Of a stretch of DNA of 64,000 nt, positions 26,070 through 35,205 are shown one piece after another (the stretch's first letter is position 1; each line of letters starts with the position of its first letter). The notes under the pieces were generated by a model, which was given only the letters and a program-made list of their open reading frames with translations, searched no databases and was not told the origin of the DNA. The position numbers and the translations under genes were made by a program. The stretch spans positions 2,979,001-3,043,000 of the forward strand of contig NZ_OBMJ01000001.1 of the NCBI RefSeq assembly GCF_900199205.1, written 5' to 3'. Source of the DNA: Streptomyces sp. 1331.2 (lineage in GTDB: Bacteria; Actinomycetota; Actinomycetes; Streptomycetales; Streptomycetaceae).

Positions 26070-26303
26070 GACTGCACTCCTCGTGGAAGATGGCGCGGGG
26101 GTGCAGGCAACGCGAAAAACCGCCGGGACCACACCCTCAGTACGTTCGGGGGTCACTCGGCGGCAACGGCCTGCCGGCGGACGGGAATCCGGCACCGGCA
26201 GCGCGTCGATCACGGAGCGGGCGCCCGTCGAGCAGGCACACGGCATCCCTCGCCGAGCAGTCTCACGAGTCTAACCGCACCGGTGCCCTCCCGCGAAATC
26301 GGC

Positions 26304-26335
26304 GGCGGCCCCGGCCCGTTCGGACCGGGGCCGCC
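26304..26335 (-). terminator. Terminator after prs
   Basis: GGCGGCCCCGG (26304-26314) pairs perfectly with CCGGGGCCGCC (26325-26335) around a 10-base loop, 15 bases after the prs stop on the minus strand. Confidence 0.7.
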
Positions 26336-26349
26336 TGCGCGGGCCTTCG

Positions 26350-27327
26350 TCAGTGCACGCCCTCGAAGAGGCTCGTGACCGAACCCTCCTCGAACACCTC
26401 GCGGATCGCGGCGGCGATCGACGGGGCGATGGACAGCGTGGTGATCTTGTCCAGCTGGAGCTGGGCCGGGGTGGGCAGCGTGTTGGTGAACACGAACTCG
26501 CTGACCCGGGAGTTCTTCAGCCGGTCCGCGGCCGGGCCGGAGAGCACCCCGTGGGTGGCCGCGACCAGGACGTCCGCGGCGCCGTTCTCGAACAGCGCGT
26601 CGGCGGCGGCGCAGATCGTGCCGGCCGTGTCGATCATGTCGTCGACCAGGACGCAGACCCGGCCCTCGACGTCACCGACGACGTCGGCCGACAGGATGGT
26701 GTTGGCCTGGGTGATGTCGCGGCGCTTGTGGATGATCGCCAGCGGGGCGGCCAGGCGGTCGCACCACTGGTCGGCGACCTTCACCCGGCCGGCGTCCGGG
26801 GAGACGACGGTCAGCTTGGAGCGGTCGACCTTCTCGCCGATGTAGTCGGCCAGCAGCGGCAGCGCGAACAGGTGGTCCACCGGGCCGTCGAAGAAGCCCT
26901 GGATCTGCGCGGTGTGCAGGTCCACGGCCATCAGACGGTCGGCCCCGGCCTGGCGCAGCAGGTCGGCGACCAGGCGGGCCGAGATGGGCTCGCGGCCGAG
27001 GTGCTTCTTGTCCTGGCGGGCGTAGCCGTAGAACGGCAGGATCGCGGTGATGCTCTTGGCGGAGGCCCGCTTCAGAGCATCGATCATGATCAGCTGCTCC
27101 ATGATCCACTGGTTGATGGGAGCCGTGTGGCTCTGCATCACGAAGCAGTCCGCACCACGGGCGGACTCCAGGAAGCGGACGTAGATCTCGCCGTTGGCGA
27201 AGTCCAGGGCCTTGGTGGGGACCAGTTCGGTCCCGAGCGCCTCGGCCACCTCCTTCGCCAGCTCCGGGTGGGCACGGCCGGAGAAGAGTTTGAGCTTCTT
27301 CTCACCCGACGTCGTGATCCCGCTCAC
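26350..27327 (-). CDS. prs: Ribose-phosphate pyrophosphokinase
   Basis: A 325-residue class I PRPP synthetase making 5-phosphoribosyl-1-pyrophosphate from ribose 5-phosphate and ATP for nucleotide, His and Trp synthesis. It shows the flexible loop GYARQDKKH, VVSPDAGRVKVADQW and the PRPP-binding loop VLVDDMIDTAGTI. The start is GTG at 27327 with GAGGAGA 9 bases upstream. glmU lies upstream on the same strand, 214 bases away, so the two could share a transcript. Confidence 0.97.
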   Translation of the reverse strand: MSGITTSGEKKLKLFSGRAHPELAKEVAEALGTELVPTKALDFANGEIYVRFLESARGADCFVMQSHTAPINQWIMEQLIMIDALKRASAKSITAILPFYGYARQDKKHLGREPISARLVADLLRQAGADRLMAVDLHTAQIQGFFDGPVDHLFALPLLADYIGEKVDRSKLTVVSPDAGRVKVADQWCDRLAAPLAIIHKRRDITQANTILSADVVGDVEGRVCVLVDDMIDTAGTICAAADALFENGAADVLVAATHGVLSGPAADRLKNSRVSEFVFTNTLPTPAQLQLDKITTLSIAPSIAAAIREVFEEGSVTSLFEGVH

Positions 27328-27541
27328 TGCACCGTCTCCTCGCGTTGCGGACGCTGAACCCTCGACCCGGTGCGGGCAGGCGGGGCCCACGCGCGGTACG
27401 GGGTCGGGGGGAATGTCGGTACGCCTGGACACGGGCGGTAAGCCCAGTGGCGCACGTATGTCCCCAAGGTTACGCGCCCGCGCAGAAACCGTCCGCCCCG
27501 GGATCGCCCCTGGGTCGGCCCGCGGTGCCCCGCCCGCCCCG

Positions 27542-28996
27542 TCAGGCCTGCCCGGCCCCGTCCGTCGCCGCCTTCGCGGCCTGCGCGGAGACGGTTCCGG
27601 GGCGCTTGCGCTCGACCCACCCCTCGATGTTGCGCTGCTGCGCGCGGTTCACGCCGAGTGCGCCGGCCGGGACGTCGGAGGTGATGACCGAGCCCGCACC
27701 GGTGTAGGCACCGTCACCGACGGTGACCGGGGCGATGAACATGTTGTCCGAACCGGTGCGGCAGTGCGCGCCGATGACGGTGCGGTGCTTGTTCACGCCG
27801 TCGTAGTTCACGGTGACCGAGGCCGCGCCGATGTTGGTGCCCTCGCCGATCGTGGCGTCGCCGATGTACGACAGGTGCGGCACCTTGGCACCCTCGCCGA
27901 GCTCGGAGTTCTTCACCTCGACGTAGGTGCCGACCTTCGCCTTGCGGGCCAGCTTCGCGCCCGGCCGCAGGTAGGCGTAGGGGCCGGCGGTGGCCAGCTC
28001 GCCCACCTCGGCACGGTCGGCCGTGGTGTTGCTCACCCGGGCGCCGGCGCCGATCAGGGTGTCCTTGAGGGTCGAGTTCGGACCGACCTCGCAGCCCTCG
28101 GCCAGGTGGGTGGCGCCCTGCAGCTGGGTGTTGGGCAGCACCACCGCGTCCGGCTCGTAGGTCACCTGGACGTCGAACCAGGTGGTCGCCGGGTCCACCA
28201 CGGTGACGCCCGCGCGCATCGCCCGCTCCAGCAGACGGTCGTTCAGCAGCCGGCGGGCCTGCGCCAGCTGGACCCGGTCGTTGATGCCCAGGATGTCCCG
28301 GTGGTCCTCGGCGACCACGGCACCGACCCGATGGCCGGCCTTGCGCAGGATCTCCAGGGTGTCGGTCAGGTACTCCTCGCCCTGCGAGTTGTCCGTGGTG
28401 AGCTCGGCCAGCGCCTCGACAAGCAGCTTGGCGTCGAAGGCGAAGACGCCCGAGTTGATCTCGGCGATCGCCCGCTGGGTGTCGGTGGCGTCCCGCTCCT
28501 CGACGATCGAGGCGACGGTGCCGTCCTCGTCCCGCAGGATCCGGCCGTAGCCGAAGGGCTCGGGGACGACGGCGGTCAGCACGGTGACGCCGTTCTGTTG
28601 GGCCGCATGAGCGTCCGCCAGCCGGCGCAGGGTCGCCCCGGTCAGCAGCGGCGAATCGCCGGCGGTGACGATCACGGTGCCGTCCAGCACCACGCCGTCC
28701 GCGCCCAGCGCCTCCAGCGCGGTGCGCACCGCGTGCCCGGTGCCGTTCTGCTCCTCCTGGACGGCCGTACGCACCGCCGGGTAGTGCGCCGCCAGGTGCT
28801 CCTGCACCTGCTCGCGCTGGTGCCCGACGACCACGACCAGCTGCTCCGGAGCCAGCTCCCCGGCCGCCGAGACCGCGTGCCCCACCAGCGACCGTCCGCA
28901 CACCTCGTGCAGCACCTTGGGCAGCTTGTTCGACTTCATCCGGGTCCCGCCACCGGCGGCGAGCACGACAACGGCGGCAAGCGAATTGGCACCCAT
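27542..28996 (-). CDS. glmU: Bifunctional GlcNAc-1-phosphate uridyltransferase/glucosamine-1-phosphate acetyltransferase
   Basis: A 484-residue GlmU. The N-terminal nucleotidyltransferase half begins VVVLAAGGGTRMKSNKLPKVLHEV. The C-terminal left-handed beta-helix half has hexapeptide repeats and the acetyltransferase region YGATIGEGTNIGA-like block with NYDGVNKHRT. It makes UDP-GlcNAc for peptidoglycan. The tail after residue 460 (ERKRPGTVSAQAAKAATDG) is an unstructured extension common in actinomycetes. AGGAG precedes the ATG. A tRNA-Gln gene lies just upstream on the same strand. Confidence 0.97.
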   Translation of the reverse strand: MGANSLAAVVVLAAGGGTRMKSNKLPKVLHEVCGRSLVGHAVSAAGELAPEQLVVVVGHQREQVQEHLAAHYPAVRTAVQEEQNGTGHAVRTALEALGADGVVLDGTVIVTAGDSPLLTGATLRRLADAHAAQQNGVTVLTAVVPEPFGYGRILRDEDGTVASIVEERDATDTQRAIAEINSGVFAFDAKLLVEALAELTTDNSQGEEYLTDTLEILRKAGHRVGAVVAEDHRDILGINDRVQLAQARRLLNDRLLERAMRAGVTVVDPATTWFDVQVTYEPDAVVLPNTQLQGATHLAEGCEVGPNSTLKDTLIGAGARVSNTTADRAEVGELATAGPYAYLRPGAKLARKAKVGTYVEVKNSELGEGAKVPHLSYIGDATIGEGTNIGAASVTVNYDGVNKHRTVIGAHCRTGSDNMFIAPVTVGDGAYTGAGSVITSDVPAGALGVNRAQQRNIEGWVERKRPGTVSAQAAKAATDGAGQA

Positions 28997-29139
28997 GCGG
29001 GGAGGCTCCTCGGTAGGTTCACGGAGAGGGCAGAGCAGGCCCGGCCCGGACCCACGCCGGTCGCCGGTCGCACAGTCCGCCGAGCGGCACCGACAATACC
29101 GGCGCGATGGAAGACGCCCGAACCAGAGGCGTGCAGAGG

Positions 29140-29210
29140 CTCCGCCGCTAGGATTCGAACCCAGACAAAGGCCTCCAAAGGGCCCTGTGCTGCCATTACA
29201 CCACGGCGGA
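29140..29210 (-). tRNA. tRNA-Gln (anticodon TTG)
   Basis: Folds into a full cloverleaf: acceptor TCCGCCG/CGGCGGA, D arm GTGTAATGGCAGCAC, anticodon stem GGGCC/GGCCT with loop CTTTGGA, and T arm CTGGG-TTCGAAT-CCTAG with one G-T pair. The anticodon TTG reads CAA and CAG. CCA is not encoded. It lies about 145 bases upstream of glmU. Confidence 0.95.
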
Positions 29211-29511
29211 CAGTCGTGTCAGACCCTACCCGAGTCGACCCTGCCGTGGGTATCGCCTTGCACCGATCCGCAACCGCCGGTCCACGCTCGGTTCCCGCCG
29301 CGGTCCGCGCTCCGATCCACGCCCCGATCCGCCGGCGTCTCCGCCGCCGAACCCCGTGGGGTCGGGGTTCATCCATCCAGTCGGGTGAATTCACTCAAGA
29401 GCCGCGCGGCGGAGTGTTCCCTTGGACACGGAGCGCAACCTACGATGCCGTAGGTTACGCCGACGTAGGCTCCGCTTCTCTCCCGTACCGGGACGCCGCA
29501 AAGGGACGCCC
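29211..29511. other. Upstream region of the desaturase gene
   Basis: About 300 bases divide the leftward tRNA-Gln from the rightward desaturase gene. The only clear structure is the palindrome at 29437-29456 (listed next). The promoter of tRNA-Gln must be at the left end, but I cannot place it. Confidence 0.45.
29437..29456 (+). promoter_or_regulatory. Probable TetR-type operator before the desaturase gene
   Basis: AACCTACGATGCCGTAGGTT is a perfect 8-bp inverted repeat with a 4-base spacer, 56 bases before the desaturase start. A partial half-site (ACGTAGG) follows at 29463. The TetR gene directly downstream of the desaturase is the natural candidate to bind it and sense acyl-CoA or fatty-acid status. 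Binding is inferred. Confidence 0.6.
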
Positions 29512-30516
29512 ATGACCATCCAGGCAGGAGAGGCGCGCGCGGGGACCGCCGCCTCCCGTACTCCGTCCTCCGACCCCCAGACCCTCGACCCGCAGACCGC
29601 CGCCACCCAGCTGTCCGCCACCCGCGGCGGGGAGAAGCAGGGTCTGCCCGAGCGGATCGCGCTCGGACTGTTCATCCTCGTGCCCTTCACCGCGCTGCTG
29701 GCCGCCGTCCCGGTGGCCTGGGGCTGGGGGCTGGGGTGGACGGACCTCGCGATCGCCGTCGCCATGTACTTCCTCACCTGCCACGGCGTCACCGTCGGCT
29801 ACCACCGCTACTTCACCCACGGCTCGTTCAAGGCCAACCGCCCGGTGCGCCTCGCGCTGGCGATCGCCGGCAGCCTCGCGGTCGAGGGCCCGCTGGTGCG
29901 CTGGGTGGCCGACCACCGCAAGCACCACCGGTTCAGCGACAAGGACGGCGACCCGCACTCGCCCTGGCGCTACGGGGAGAGCGTCCCCGCGCTGCTGAAG
30001 GGCCTGTTCTGGGCGCACCTGGGCTGGCTCTTCGACGAGGAGCAGACCCCGCAGCTCACCTACGCCCCGGACCTCGTCCGCGACCCGGCCATAAGGCGGA
30101 TCTCCCGGCTGTTCTGGCTCTGGACCGCCATCTCGCTGCTGCTGCCCGCGCTGGTCGGCGGCCTGGTGACGCTCTCCTGGGCGGGCGCGCTCTCCGCCTT
30201 CTTCTGGGGTTCGCTGGTCCGGGTGGCCCTGCTGCACCACGTCACCTGGTCGATCAACTCGATCTGCCACGCCGTCGGCCGCCGCCCGTTCCGCTCCCGG
30301 GACCGCTCCGGCAACGTCTGGTGGCTCGCGGTGCTCTCCTGCGGGGAGTCCTGGCACAACCTGCACCACGCCGACCCGACCTCGGCCCGGCACGGCGTGC
30401 TCCGCGGACAGATCGACTCCTCGGCCCGGCTGATCCGCTGGTTCGAGCTGGCCGGCTGGGCCCGGGACGTCCGCTGGCCGGACGCGCAGCGGATCGCCGC
30501 CCGCCGCGCCGCATGA
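29512..30516 (+). CDS. Acyl-CoA/fatty acid delta-9 desaturase
   Basis: A 334-residue integral membrane desaturase. The three His boxes that bind the di-iron centre are present: HRYFTH, HRKHH and HNLHH. Membrane segments lie around 50-95 and 175-225. It introduces a double bond in acyl chains for membrane fluidity. A Ser/Thr/Gln-rich 45-residue N-terminus precedes the core. The ATG at 29512 has AAGGGA 6 bases upstream; the upstream in-frame ATG at 29422 would start inside the operator region. A TetR gene follows 26 bases later and is probably co-transcribed. Confidence 0.92.
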   Translation: MTIQAGEARAGTAASRTPSSDPQTLDPQTAATQLSATRGGEKQGLPERIALGLFILVPFTALLAAVPVAWGWGLGWTDLAIAVAMYFLTCHGVTVGYHRYFTHGSFKANRPVRLALAIAGSLAVEGPLVRWVADHRKHHRFSDKDGDPHSPWRYGESVPALLKGLFWAHLGWLFDEEQTPQLTYAPDLVRDPAIRRISRLFWLWTAISLLLPALVGGLVTLSWAGALSAFFWGSLVRVALLHHVTWSINSICHAVGRRPFRSRDRSGNVWWLAVLSCGESWHNLHHADPTSARHGVLRGQIDSSARLIRWFELAGWARDVRWPDAQRIAARRAA

Positions 30517-30542
30517 GGCGGCGCTTCCAGCATGATGTAGGG

Positions 30543-31319
30543 GTGAACGGGAGCAGCGCAGACAGCACAGGCGGGCAACACAGCACGCGGACGGACGCGG
30601 CGCCCGCTACGGCGCCGGCCCGTCCGCGGGCCGCTGCACCGGCGGGCGCGGCCGCCGAGGGGGGTGCGGACCGGGGCGCCGCCCCGGCCCCGCGCCGCCG
30701 GGGCGGCCGGGTCCGGATGACCGGCAAGCAGCGGCGCGAACAGCTGCTGGAGATCGGCCGGACGGTCTTCGCGGAGCGCGGCTACGACGGAACCTCGGTG
30801 GAGGAGATCGCCGAGCGCGCCGGGGTGTCGAAGCCCGTCGTCTACGAGCACTTCGGCGGCAAGGAGGGGCTGTACGCGGTGGTGGTGGACCGCGAGATGC
30901 AGCTGCTGCTGGACATGGTGACCGGGGCGCTGACCGGCGGACACTCGCGCGAGCTGCTGGAGCAGGCCGCCTTCGCGCTGATGGACTACATCGACACCTC
31001 GACGGACGGCTTCCGGATCCTGGTCCGGGACTCGCCGGTGGCCCAGTCGACCGGCACCTTCGCCTCGCTGATCAGCGACATCGCCACGCAGGTGGAGGAC
31101 ATCCTGGGCCTGGAGTTCAAGTCCCGGGGCTTCGACGCCCGGCTGGCCCCGATGTACTCGCAGATGCTGGTCGGCATGGTCGCACTGACCGGGCAGTGGT
31201 GGCTGGAGGTGCGCAAGCCGGACAAGGCGACGGTGGCGGCGCACCTGGTGAACCTCGCCTGGCACGGGCTGGAGGGCCTGGAGCGCCACCCCCGGCTGGT
31301 CGGCGACCGCACGGGCTGA
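30543..31319 (+). CDS. TetR/AcrR family regulator
   Basis: The DNA-binding domain (KQRREQLLEIGRTVFAERGYDGTSVEEIAERAGVSKPVVYEHFGGKEGLYAVVVD) is a standard TetR helix-turn-helix, followed by an all-helical ligand domain. The frame from GTG 30543 adds a 58-residue Ala/Pro/Arg-rich leader. ATG at 30717 would give a 200-residue protein of normal TetR length, so the true start is unsure. It lies 26 bases after the desaturase gene and likely represses that operon through the palindrome at 29437-29456. Confidence 0.85.
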   Translation: MNGSSADSTGGQHSTRTDAAPATAPARPRAAAPAGAAAEGGADRGAAPAPRRRGGRVRMTGKQRREQLLEIGRTVFAERGYDGTSVEEIAERAGVSKPVVYEHFGGKEGLYAVVVDREMQLLLDMVTGALTGGHSRELLEQAAFALMDYIDTSTDGFRILVRDSPVAQSTGTFASLISDIATQVEDILGLEFKSRGFDARLAPMYSQMLVGMVALTGQWWLEVRKPDKATVAAHLVNLAWHGLEGLERHPRLVGDRTG

Positions 31320-31386
31320 CCGCGACCGACCGGGGGCCGGCCGGCCGCCGTGCTGCCGGGCCCGGTCGCCGATCGCCCCCGGCCGG

Positions 31387-32178
31387 CTACCGCCTGATCC
31401 CCACCGCGAAGATCCGCCGGAACGGGAACACCGTCCCGTACGGCCCGGCCGGGTACGCCTCGCGCAGCAGCCGCCCGTACTCGGCGAGGAAGGCGGCCCG
31501 CTCGGCCGGGTCGGCGAGCAGGCCCAGGACCGGGCGCAGCGCGCTGCCCTTGACCCACTCCAGGACCGGGTCCGGCCCCGGGAGCAGGGTGGAATAGGTG
31601 GTCTCCCAGACGTCCGGGAGGCAGTCGGCGCCGGCCAGGGCGTCGAGGTAGCGCTCGGGCGGGTGGACGCCGGCGCGGACGGCGTCCTCGCCGAGCAGGT
31701 CGCGCCAGCGGGGGCTGCGGCGCAGCTCGGCGAGCAGGGTGTGGCTGGGGGCCTCGAAGTTGCCGGGCACCTGGAAGGCGACGACTCCGCCGGGACGCAG
31801 GGCGCCGGCCCAGCGCGGGACGAGGTCGAGGTGGCCGTCGATCCATTGCAGGGTGGCGTTGGAGACGATCAGGTCCGGCCGGGCCGGGGCCGGGTCGTAG
31901 TCGCGGGCGTCGGCGAGCAGGTAGTCGGCGCTCGGTTCGCCCTCGGCGCGGGCGGTGGCGAGCATCGGGGCGGAGTTGTCGACGCCGGTGATGCGGGCGC
32001 CCGGCCAGCGCTCGCGCAGGACGGCGGTGGAGTTGCCGGGCCCGCAGCCGATGTCGAGGATCCGCTCGTCGCCCCGGGTCGGCAGATCGGGGACGCGGGC
32101 GAGCAGGTCGCGCAGCGGGCGGGTGCGTTCGTCGGCGAAGCGCAGGTACTGCGCCGGGTCCCAGACGGTGGTGGTCAT
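31387..32178 (-). CDS. tam: Trans-aconitate 2-methyltransferase
   Basis: A 263-residue SAM-dependent methyltransferase. Motif I is ILDIGCGPGNSTAVL and the family pattern includes WDPAQYLRFADERTRPLRDLLARV, VSNATLQWIDGH and the C-terminal PFRRIFAVGIRR. Tam methylates trans-aconitate, a spontaneous aconitase inhibitor. Divergent from a MarR-type regulator with paired operator-like repeats between them, so expression is probably MarR-controlled. Confidence 0.9.
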   Translation of the reverse strand: MTTTVWDPAQYLRFADERTRPLRDLLARVPDLPTRGDERILDIGCGPGNSTAVLRERWPGARITGVDNSAPMLATARAEGEPSADYLLADARDYDPAPARPDLIVSNATLQWIDGHLDLVPRWAGALRPGGVVAFQVPGNFEAPSHTLLAELRRSPRWRDLLGEDAVRAGVHPPERYLDALAGADCLPDVWETTYSTLLPGPDPVLEWVKGSALRPVLGLLADPAERAAFLAEYGRLLREAYPAGPYGTVFPFRRIFAVGIRR

Positions 32179-32193
32179 GGCCTACCTCGCAAG

Positions 32194-32253
32194 TATCTCG
32201 ACATCAAGATATCTCCTCGTAGCCTTGCCCGCACATTTCTCGATGTCAAGAGA
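32194..32253. promoter_or_regulatory. Two MarR-type operators between tam and marR
   Basis: Two related near-palindromes are present: TATCTCGACATCAAGATA (32194-32211) and TTTCTCGATGTCAAGAGA (32236-32253). Their centres are 42 bases apart, close to four helical turns, in an AT-richer stretch between the divergent genes. The shared core TCTCGAyrTCAAGA is typical of MarR sites. Confidence 0.7.
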
Positions 32254-32289
32254 CTTCACATCGACACATCCACCGATACACTGATCGTC

Positions 32290-32787
32290 ATGGAGGACGA
32301 GGTCGACAGGCTGGTCGCAGCGTGGCGCCGAGAGCGCCCCGACCTCGACGTGGAGCCGCTGGAGGTGCTCAGCCGGGTCAGCCGGCTCGCCCGGCACCTG
32401 GACCGCGCCCGCCGCACCGCCTTCGCCGAGCACGGCTTGGAGCCCTGGGAGTTCGACGTCCTGACCGCCCTGCGGCGGGCCGGCACCCCCTACCAGCTCT
32501 CCCCCGGCCAACTGCTCACCCAGACCCTGGTCACCTCCGGCACCATGACCAACCGGATCGACCGGCTCACCGGCAAGGGCCTGGTCAAGCGCCTGCCCGA
32601 CCCGGACGACCGACGCGGCGTCCTGGTCCGCCTCACCGACGACGGCCGCGACCGCGCCGACCAGGCACTCGCCGGGCTCCTCGCGCACGAGCGCGAACTC
32701 CTCGCCCAGCTCAGCTCCGGCCAGCAGACCGAACTCGCGGCACTGCTGCGGCAGCTGGTCGCCCCCTTCGACAACATCCCCGGCTAG
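32290..32787 (+). CDS. MarR family regulator
   Basis: A 165-residue winged-helix protein: EVLSRVSRLARHLDRARRTAFAEHGLEPWEFDVLTALRRAG, the recognition region QLLTQTLVTSGTMTNRIDRLTGKGLVKRLPDPDDRRGVLVRLT with the wing Arg/Asp pair, and a dimerisation helix. The DPDDRRG wing is the family hallmark. The ATG at 32290 follows the operator pair, which implies autoregulation along with control of tam. Confidence 0.93.
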   Translation: MEDEVDRLVAAWRRERPDLDVEPLEVLSRVSRLARHLDRARRTAFAEHGLEPWEFDVLTALRRAGTPYQLSPGQLLTQTLVTSGTMTNRIDRLTGKGLVKRLPDPDDRRGVLVRLTDDGRDRADQALAGLLAHERELLAQLSSGQQTELAALLRQLVAPFDNIPG

Positions 32788-32817
32788 TTCCCTGACCAGG
32801 GCCTGTCCGGCTGGCCG

Positions 32818-33825
32818 CTAGGACCTGTCGGCGCCCGTGGCGACGGACGGCGGCGCCACGGGTACGGCCGGCTCCGCGGGGCTGACCCCGGCCCGGCGGG
32901 CGACCGCGACGGCGGCCAGCGTGGAGTGCACCCCCAGCTTGCCGAGCACGTTCTGCATGTGCGTCCGGACGGTGTGCGGGGACAGGTAGAGCCGCTCCGC
33001 GACGGCCTGCCGGCCCAGGCCCGCGACCATGCAGCGCAGGATCTGCTTCTCCCGCGGCGTGAGGGTGTCCACCAGCCGCTCGCTCTCGGTGCGGTCCCGC
33101 CGGGCGGTGGTGAGCTCGCGGATCACCCCGGTGAGCAGCGCGGGCGGCAGGTGCGTCTCGTCGCGCAGCACCCCGCGGACCACCGCGAGCAGCCGGGCCA
33201 GCGAACTCTCCTTGGCCACCCAGCCGGTGGCGCCGGCGTGCAGGGCGCGGGCGGCGCGGTGCGGGTCGTCGGCGGTGGCCAGGACGACGGCGCGCAGCCC
33301 GGGGTGGGCGCGGCGGAGCCGGGCCAGCAGGGTGATGCCGTCGGGCGACGGCGTCGGTCTGAGCTGATCGGGCCGCACCTGGTCGGGCCTGAGCTGGTCG
33401 ACCCGGACCTGGTCGGCCCGGAGCTGGTCGCCCGCCGGGCGGGCGCCGGCCACCCCGGCCGACAGCGTGGGCGGTGCCCCGAGCGGAACGGCCGCCCGGC
33501 GCGCCGGCGGTACGGGCGGGGCCGCCCGGCGCCGCACCTCCTCGGCGGCATCCGGACCGGGCCGCCTGCGGACGGCCGTCGCCGCCGACCCGCCCGCTCC
33601 GCCGACCCCGGCCGCGCCGGCCATCGCCTCGGCTCCGAGGTCGGCGTCGATCAGCGCCACGTCGTAGGCCCGGCCCTCGACGGCGGCACGCTCCAGCGCC
33701 CGCTCGGCGGCCGCCGCGCTGCCCGCCGCGCCCACCTCCACGTCCGGCTCGGCGGCGAGCGCCGCGGCCAGTGCCTCGGCGAAGATCCGGTGACCGTCGA
33801 CCACCAGGACGCGAATCCGCCCCAT
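32818..33825 (-). CDS. NarL-type response regulator with a large receiver insertion
   Basis: A 335-residue regulator with GGGAGGG before the ATG. The receiver starts IRVLVVDGHRIF and has the phospho-acceptor Asp60 in YDVALIDADL. A roughly 100-residue Arg/Pro/Ala-rich insertion (about 66-165) then separates it from the second half (TLLARLRRAHPGLRAVVLATADD ... GATGWVAKE). The insertion contains five 5-residue DQLRP/DQVRP-like repeats. A LuxR helix-turn-helix (about 262-320, LTPREKQILRCMVAGLGRQAVAERLYLSPHTVRTHMQNVLGKLGV) closes it. The second acidic-pocket Asp is Gly. No kinase gene is adjacent. Confidence 0.85.
   Translation of the reverse strand: MGRIRVLVVDGHRIFAEALAAALAAEPDVEVGAAGSAAAAERALERAAVEGRAYDVALIDADLGAEAMAGAAGVGGAGGSAATAVRRRPGPDAAEEVRRRAAPPVPPARRAAVPLGAPPTLSAGVAGARPAGDQLRADQVRVDQLRPDQVRPDQLRPTPSPDGITLLARLRRAHPGLRAVVLATADDPHRAARALHAGATGWVAKESSLARLLAVVRGVLRDETHLPPALLTGVIRELTTARRDRTESERLVDTLTPREKQILRCMVAGLGRQAVAERLYLSPHTVRTHMQNVLGKLGVHSTLAAVAVARRAGVSPAEPAVPVAPPSVATGADRS
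33361..33435. repeat. Five 15-bp tandem repeats
   Basis: Units start at 33361, 33376, 33391, 33406 and 33421, each like GAGCTGGTCGACCCG with a GAG/CAC/GAC first codon. The array is in frame and encodes DQLRP/DQVRP repeats in the response regulator insertion. Unit length being a multiple of three keeps the gene open. Confidence 0.85.
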
Positions 33826-34092
33826 CGTCCCTCCCCTGCTCAGACCGCCCGAGCCCGGGAACGGGGAGACCGGCCCGGCATCCGCGATCCGGACCCGCCG
33901 CTCCGCCCACCCACCGGTGGTCGGTAAGACCGAAGGGCGCCGGCCCCCACCGGTACCGCACTCAGCGTACGGGTCGGGAATCGCCCTCGTGGTGATTCGG
34001 TGAAGTTTCGTCAGAAGGGGCGTGCGTGACAGGACTTGCGTCACAGGACGGCGCCCGGCCACCGCGGACGGCGGCGGCCGGGGCGCGCAGGT

Positions 34093-35070
34093 CTAGCGGG
34101 CGTTCTTCTCCAGGGTGAACTTCCAGGCGTCGGCGACGATGTCGTCCAGGCTCGGGCGGCGCGGGGTCCAGCCCAGCGCCTCGTGGGCGCGGGCGGCCGA
34201 GGCCACCAGCACCGCCGGGTCTCCCGCCCGGCGGCCCGCGATCTGCACCGGGATCTCCCGGCCGGTGACGCGCTTGACCGACTCGATCACCTCGCGCACC
34301 GAGAAGCCGCTTCCGTTGCCCAGGTTGCAGATCAGGTGCTCGCCCGGCTTGGCGGCGTCCAGGGCCAGCAGGTGGGCCTCGGCCAGGTCCGCGACGTGGA
34401 TGTAGTCGCGGATGCAGGTGCCGTCCGGGGTCGGGTAGTCGTCGCCGTACACCGCGATGTGCGGGCGCTGGCCGAGCGCGGCCTGGAAGACCAGCGGGAT
34501 CAGGTGCGACTCGGGGTCGTGCCGCTCCCCGAAAGTGACATCGAAAGAACTGCCGTACGCGCCGGCCACGTTGAAGTAGCGCAGCGAGACGGCGGCCAGG
34601 CCGTGCGCGACGGCCTCGCTGGTGATCAGGTGGTCCACGGCGAGCTTGGTGGCGCCGTAGGTGTTGGTCGGCGCGGTGCGGGCGGTCTCGGCGATCGGCA
34701 CGGCCTCCGGCTCGCCGTAGGTGGCGGCGGTGGAGGAGAACACCAGCTTGCGCACGCCCGCCGCGCGCATCGCGCTGATCAGCTCCAGCGAGCCGGCCAC
34801 GTTGTTGCGCCAGTACTTCTCCGGGTCCGCGACCGACTCGCCGACCTGGGAGGAGGCGGCGAAGTGCAGCACGCCGTCGAAGGAGCCGTCCAGCACCTTG
34901 TCGGCCTCCTGGATCCGGCCCTCGACGAACTCGGCGCCGGCCGGCACACCCTCGCGGAAGCCGGTCGAGAGATCGTCCAGGACCGTCACCTGGTGCCCCG
35001 CCTCCAGCAGGTGGGCGGCCACCACGCTGCCCACGTAGCCGGCGCCACCCGTGACCAGGTACTTACTCAT
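34093..35070 (-). CDS. galE: UDP-glucose 4-epimerase
   Basis: A 325-residue extended SDR: NAD-binding GGAGYVGS (8-15), SST (112-114) and catalytic Tyr138-x3-Lys142 in YGATK. It interconverts UDP-glucose and UDP-galactose. GGAGGTCC precedes the ATG at 35070. galT and galK are not adjacent, so it is the single housekeeping-type epimerase that feeds cell-envelope glycans. It lies between two NarL-type regulators on the same strand. Confidence 0.95.
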   Translation of the reverse strand: MSKYLVTGGAGYVGSVVAAHLLEAGHQVTVLDDLSTGFREGVPAGAEFVEGRIQEADKVLDGSFDGVLHFAASSQVGESVADPEKYWRNNVAGSLELISAMRAAGVRKLVFSSTAATYGEPEAVPIAETARTAPTNTYGATKLAVDHLITSEAVAHGLAAVSLRYFNVAGAYGSSFDVTFGERHDPESHLIPLVFQAALGQRPHIAVYGDDYPTPDGTCIRDYIHVADLAEAHLLALDAAKPGEHLICNLGNGSGFSVREVIESVKRVTGREIPVQIAGRRAGDPAVLVASAARAHEALGWTPRRPSLDDIVADAWKFTLEKNAR

Positions 35071-35205
35071 GTTGGGACCTCCAGCGGGCGATGGTCGCGC
35101 GGACGGCGGGGCCATCGACGGAATGCGTACGACTCAGGCCATTCTCCCAATCCACCGGGGTGCTCCGGACCACGGAGGCGGTCGCGCGCAGGCTTTTCAC
35201 CAAGT

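Noticed and set aside
30060..31289. 409-codon leftward open frame opposite the TetR gene
   Set aside because: No ribosome site and no protein-like motifs; the TetR and desaturase motifs on the plus strand explain the coding signal.
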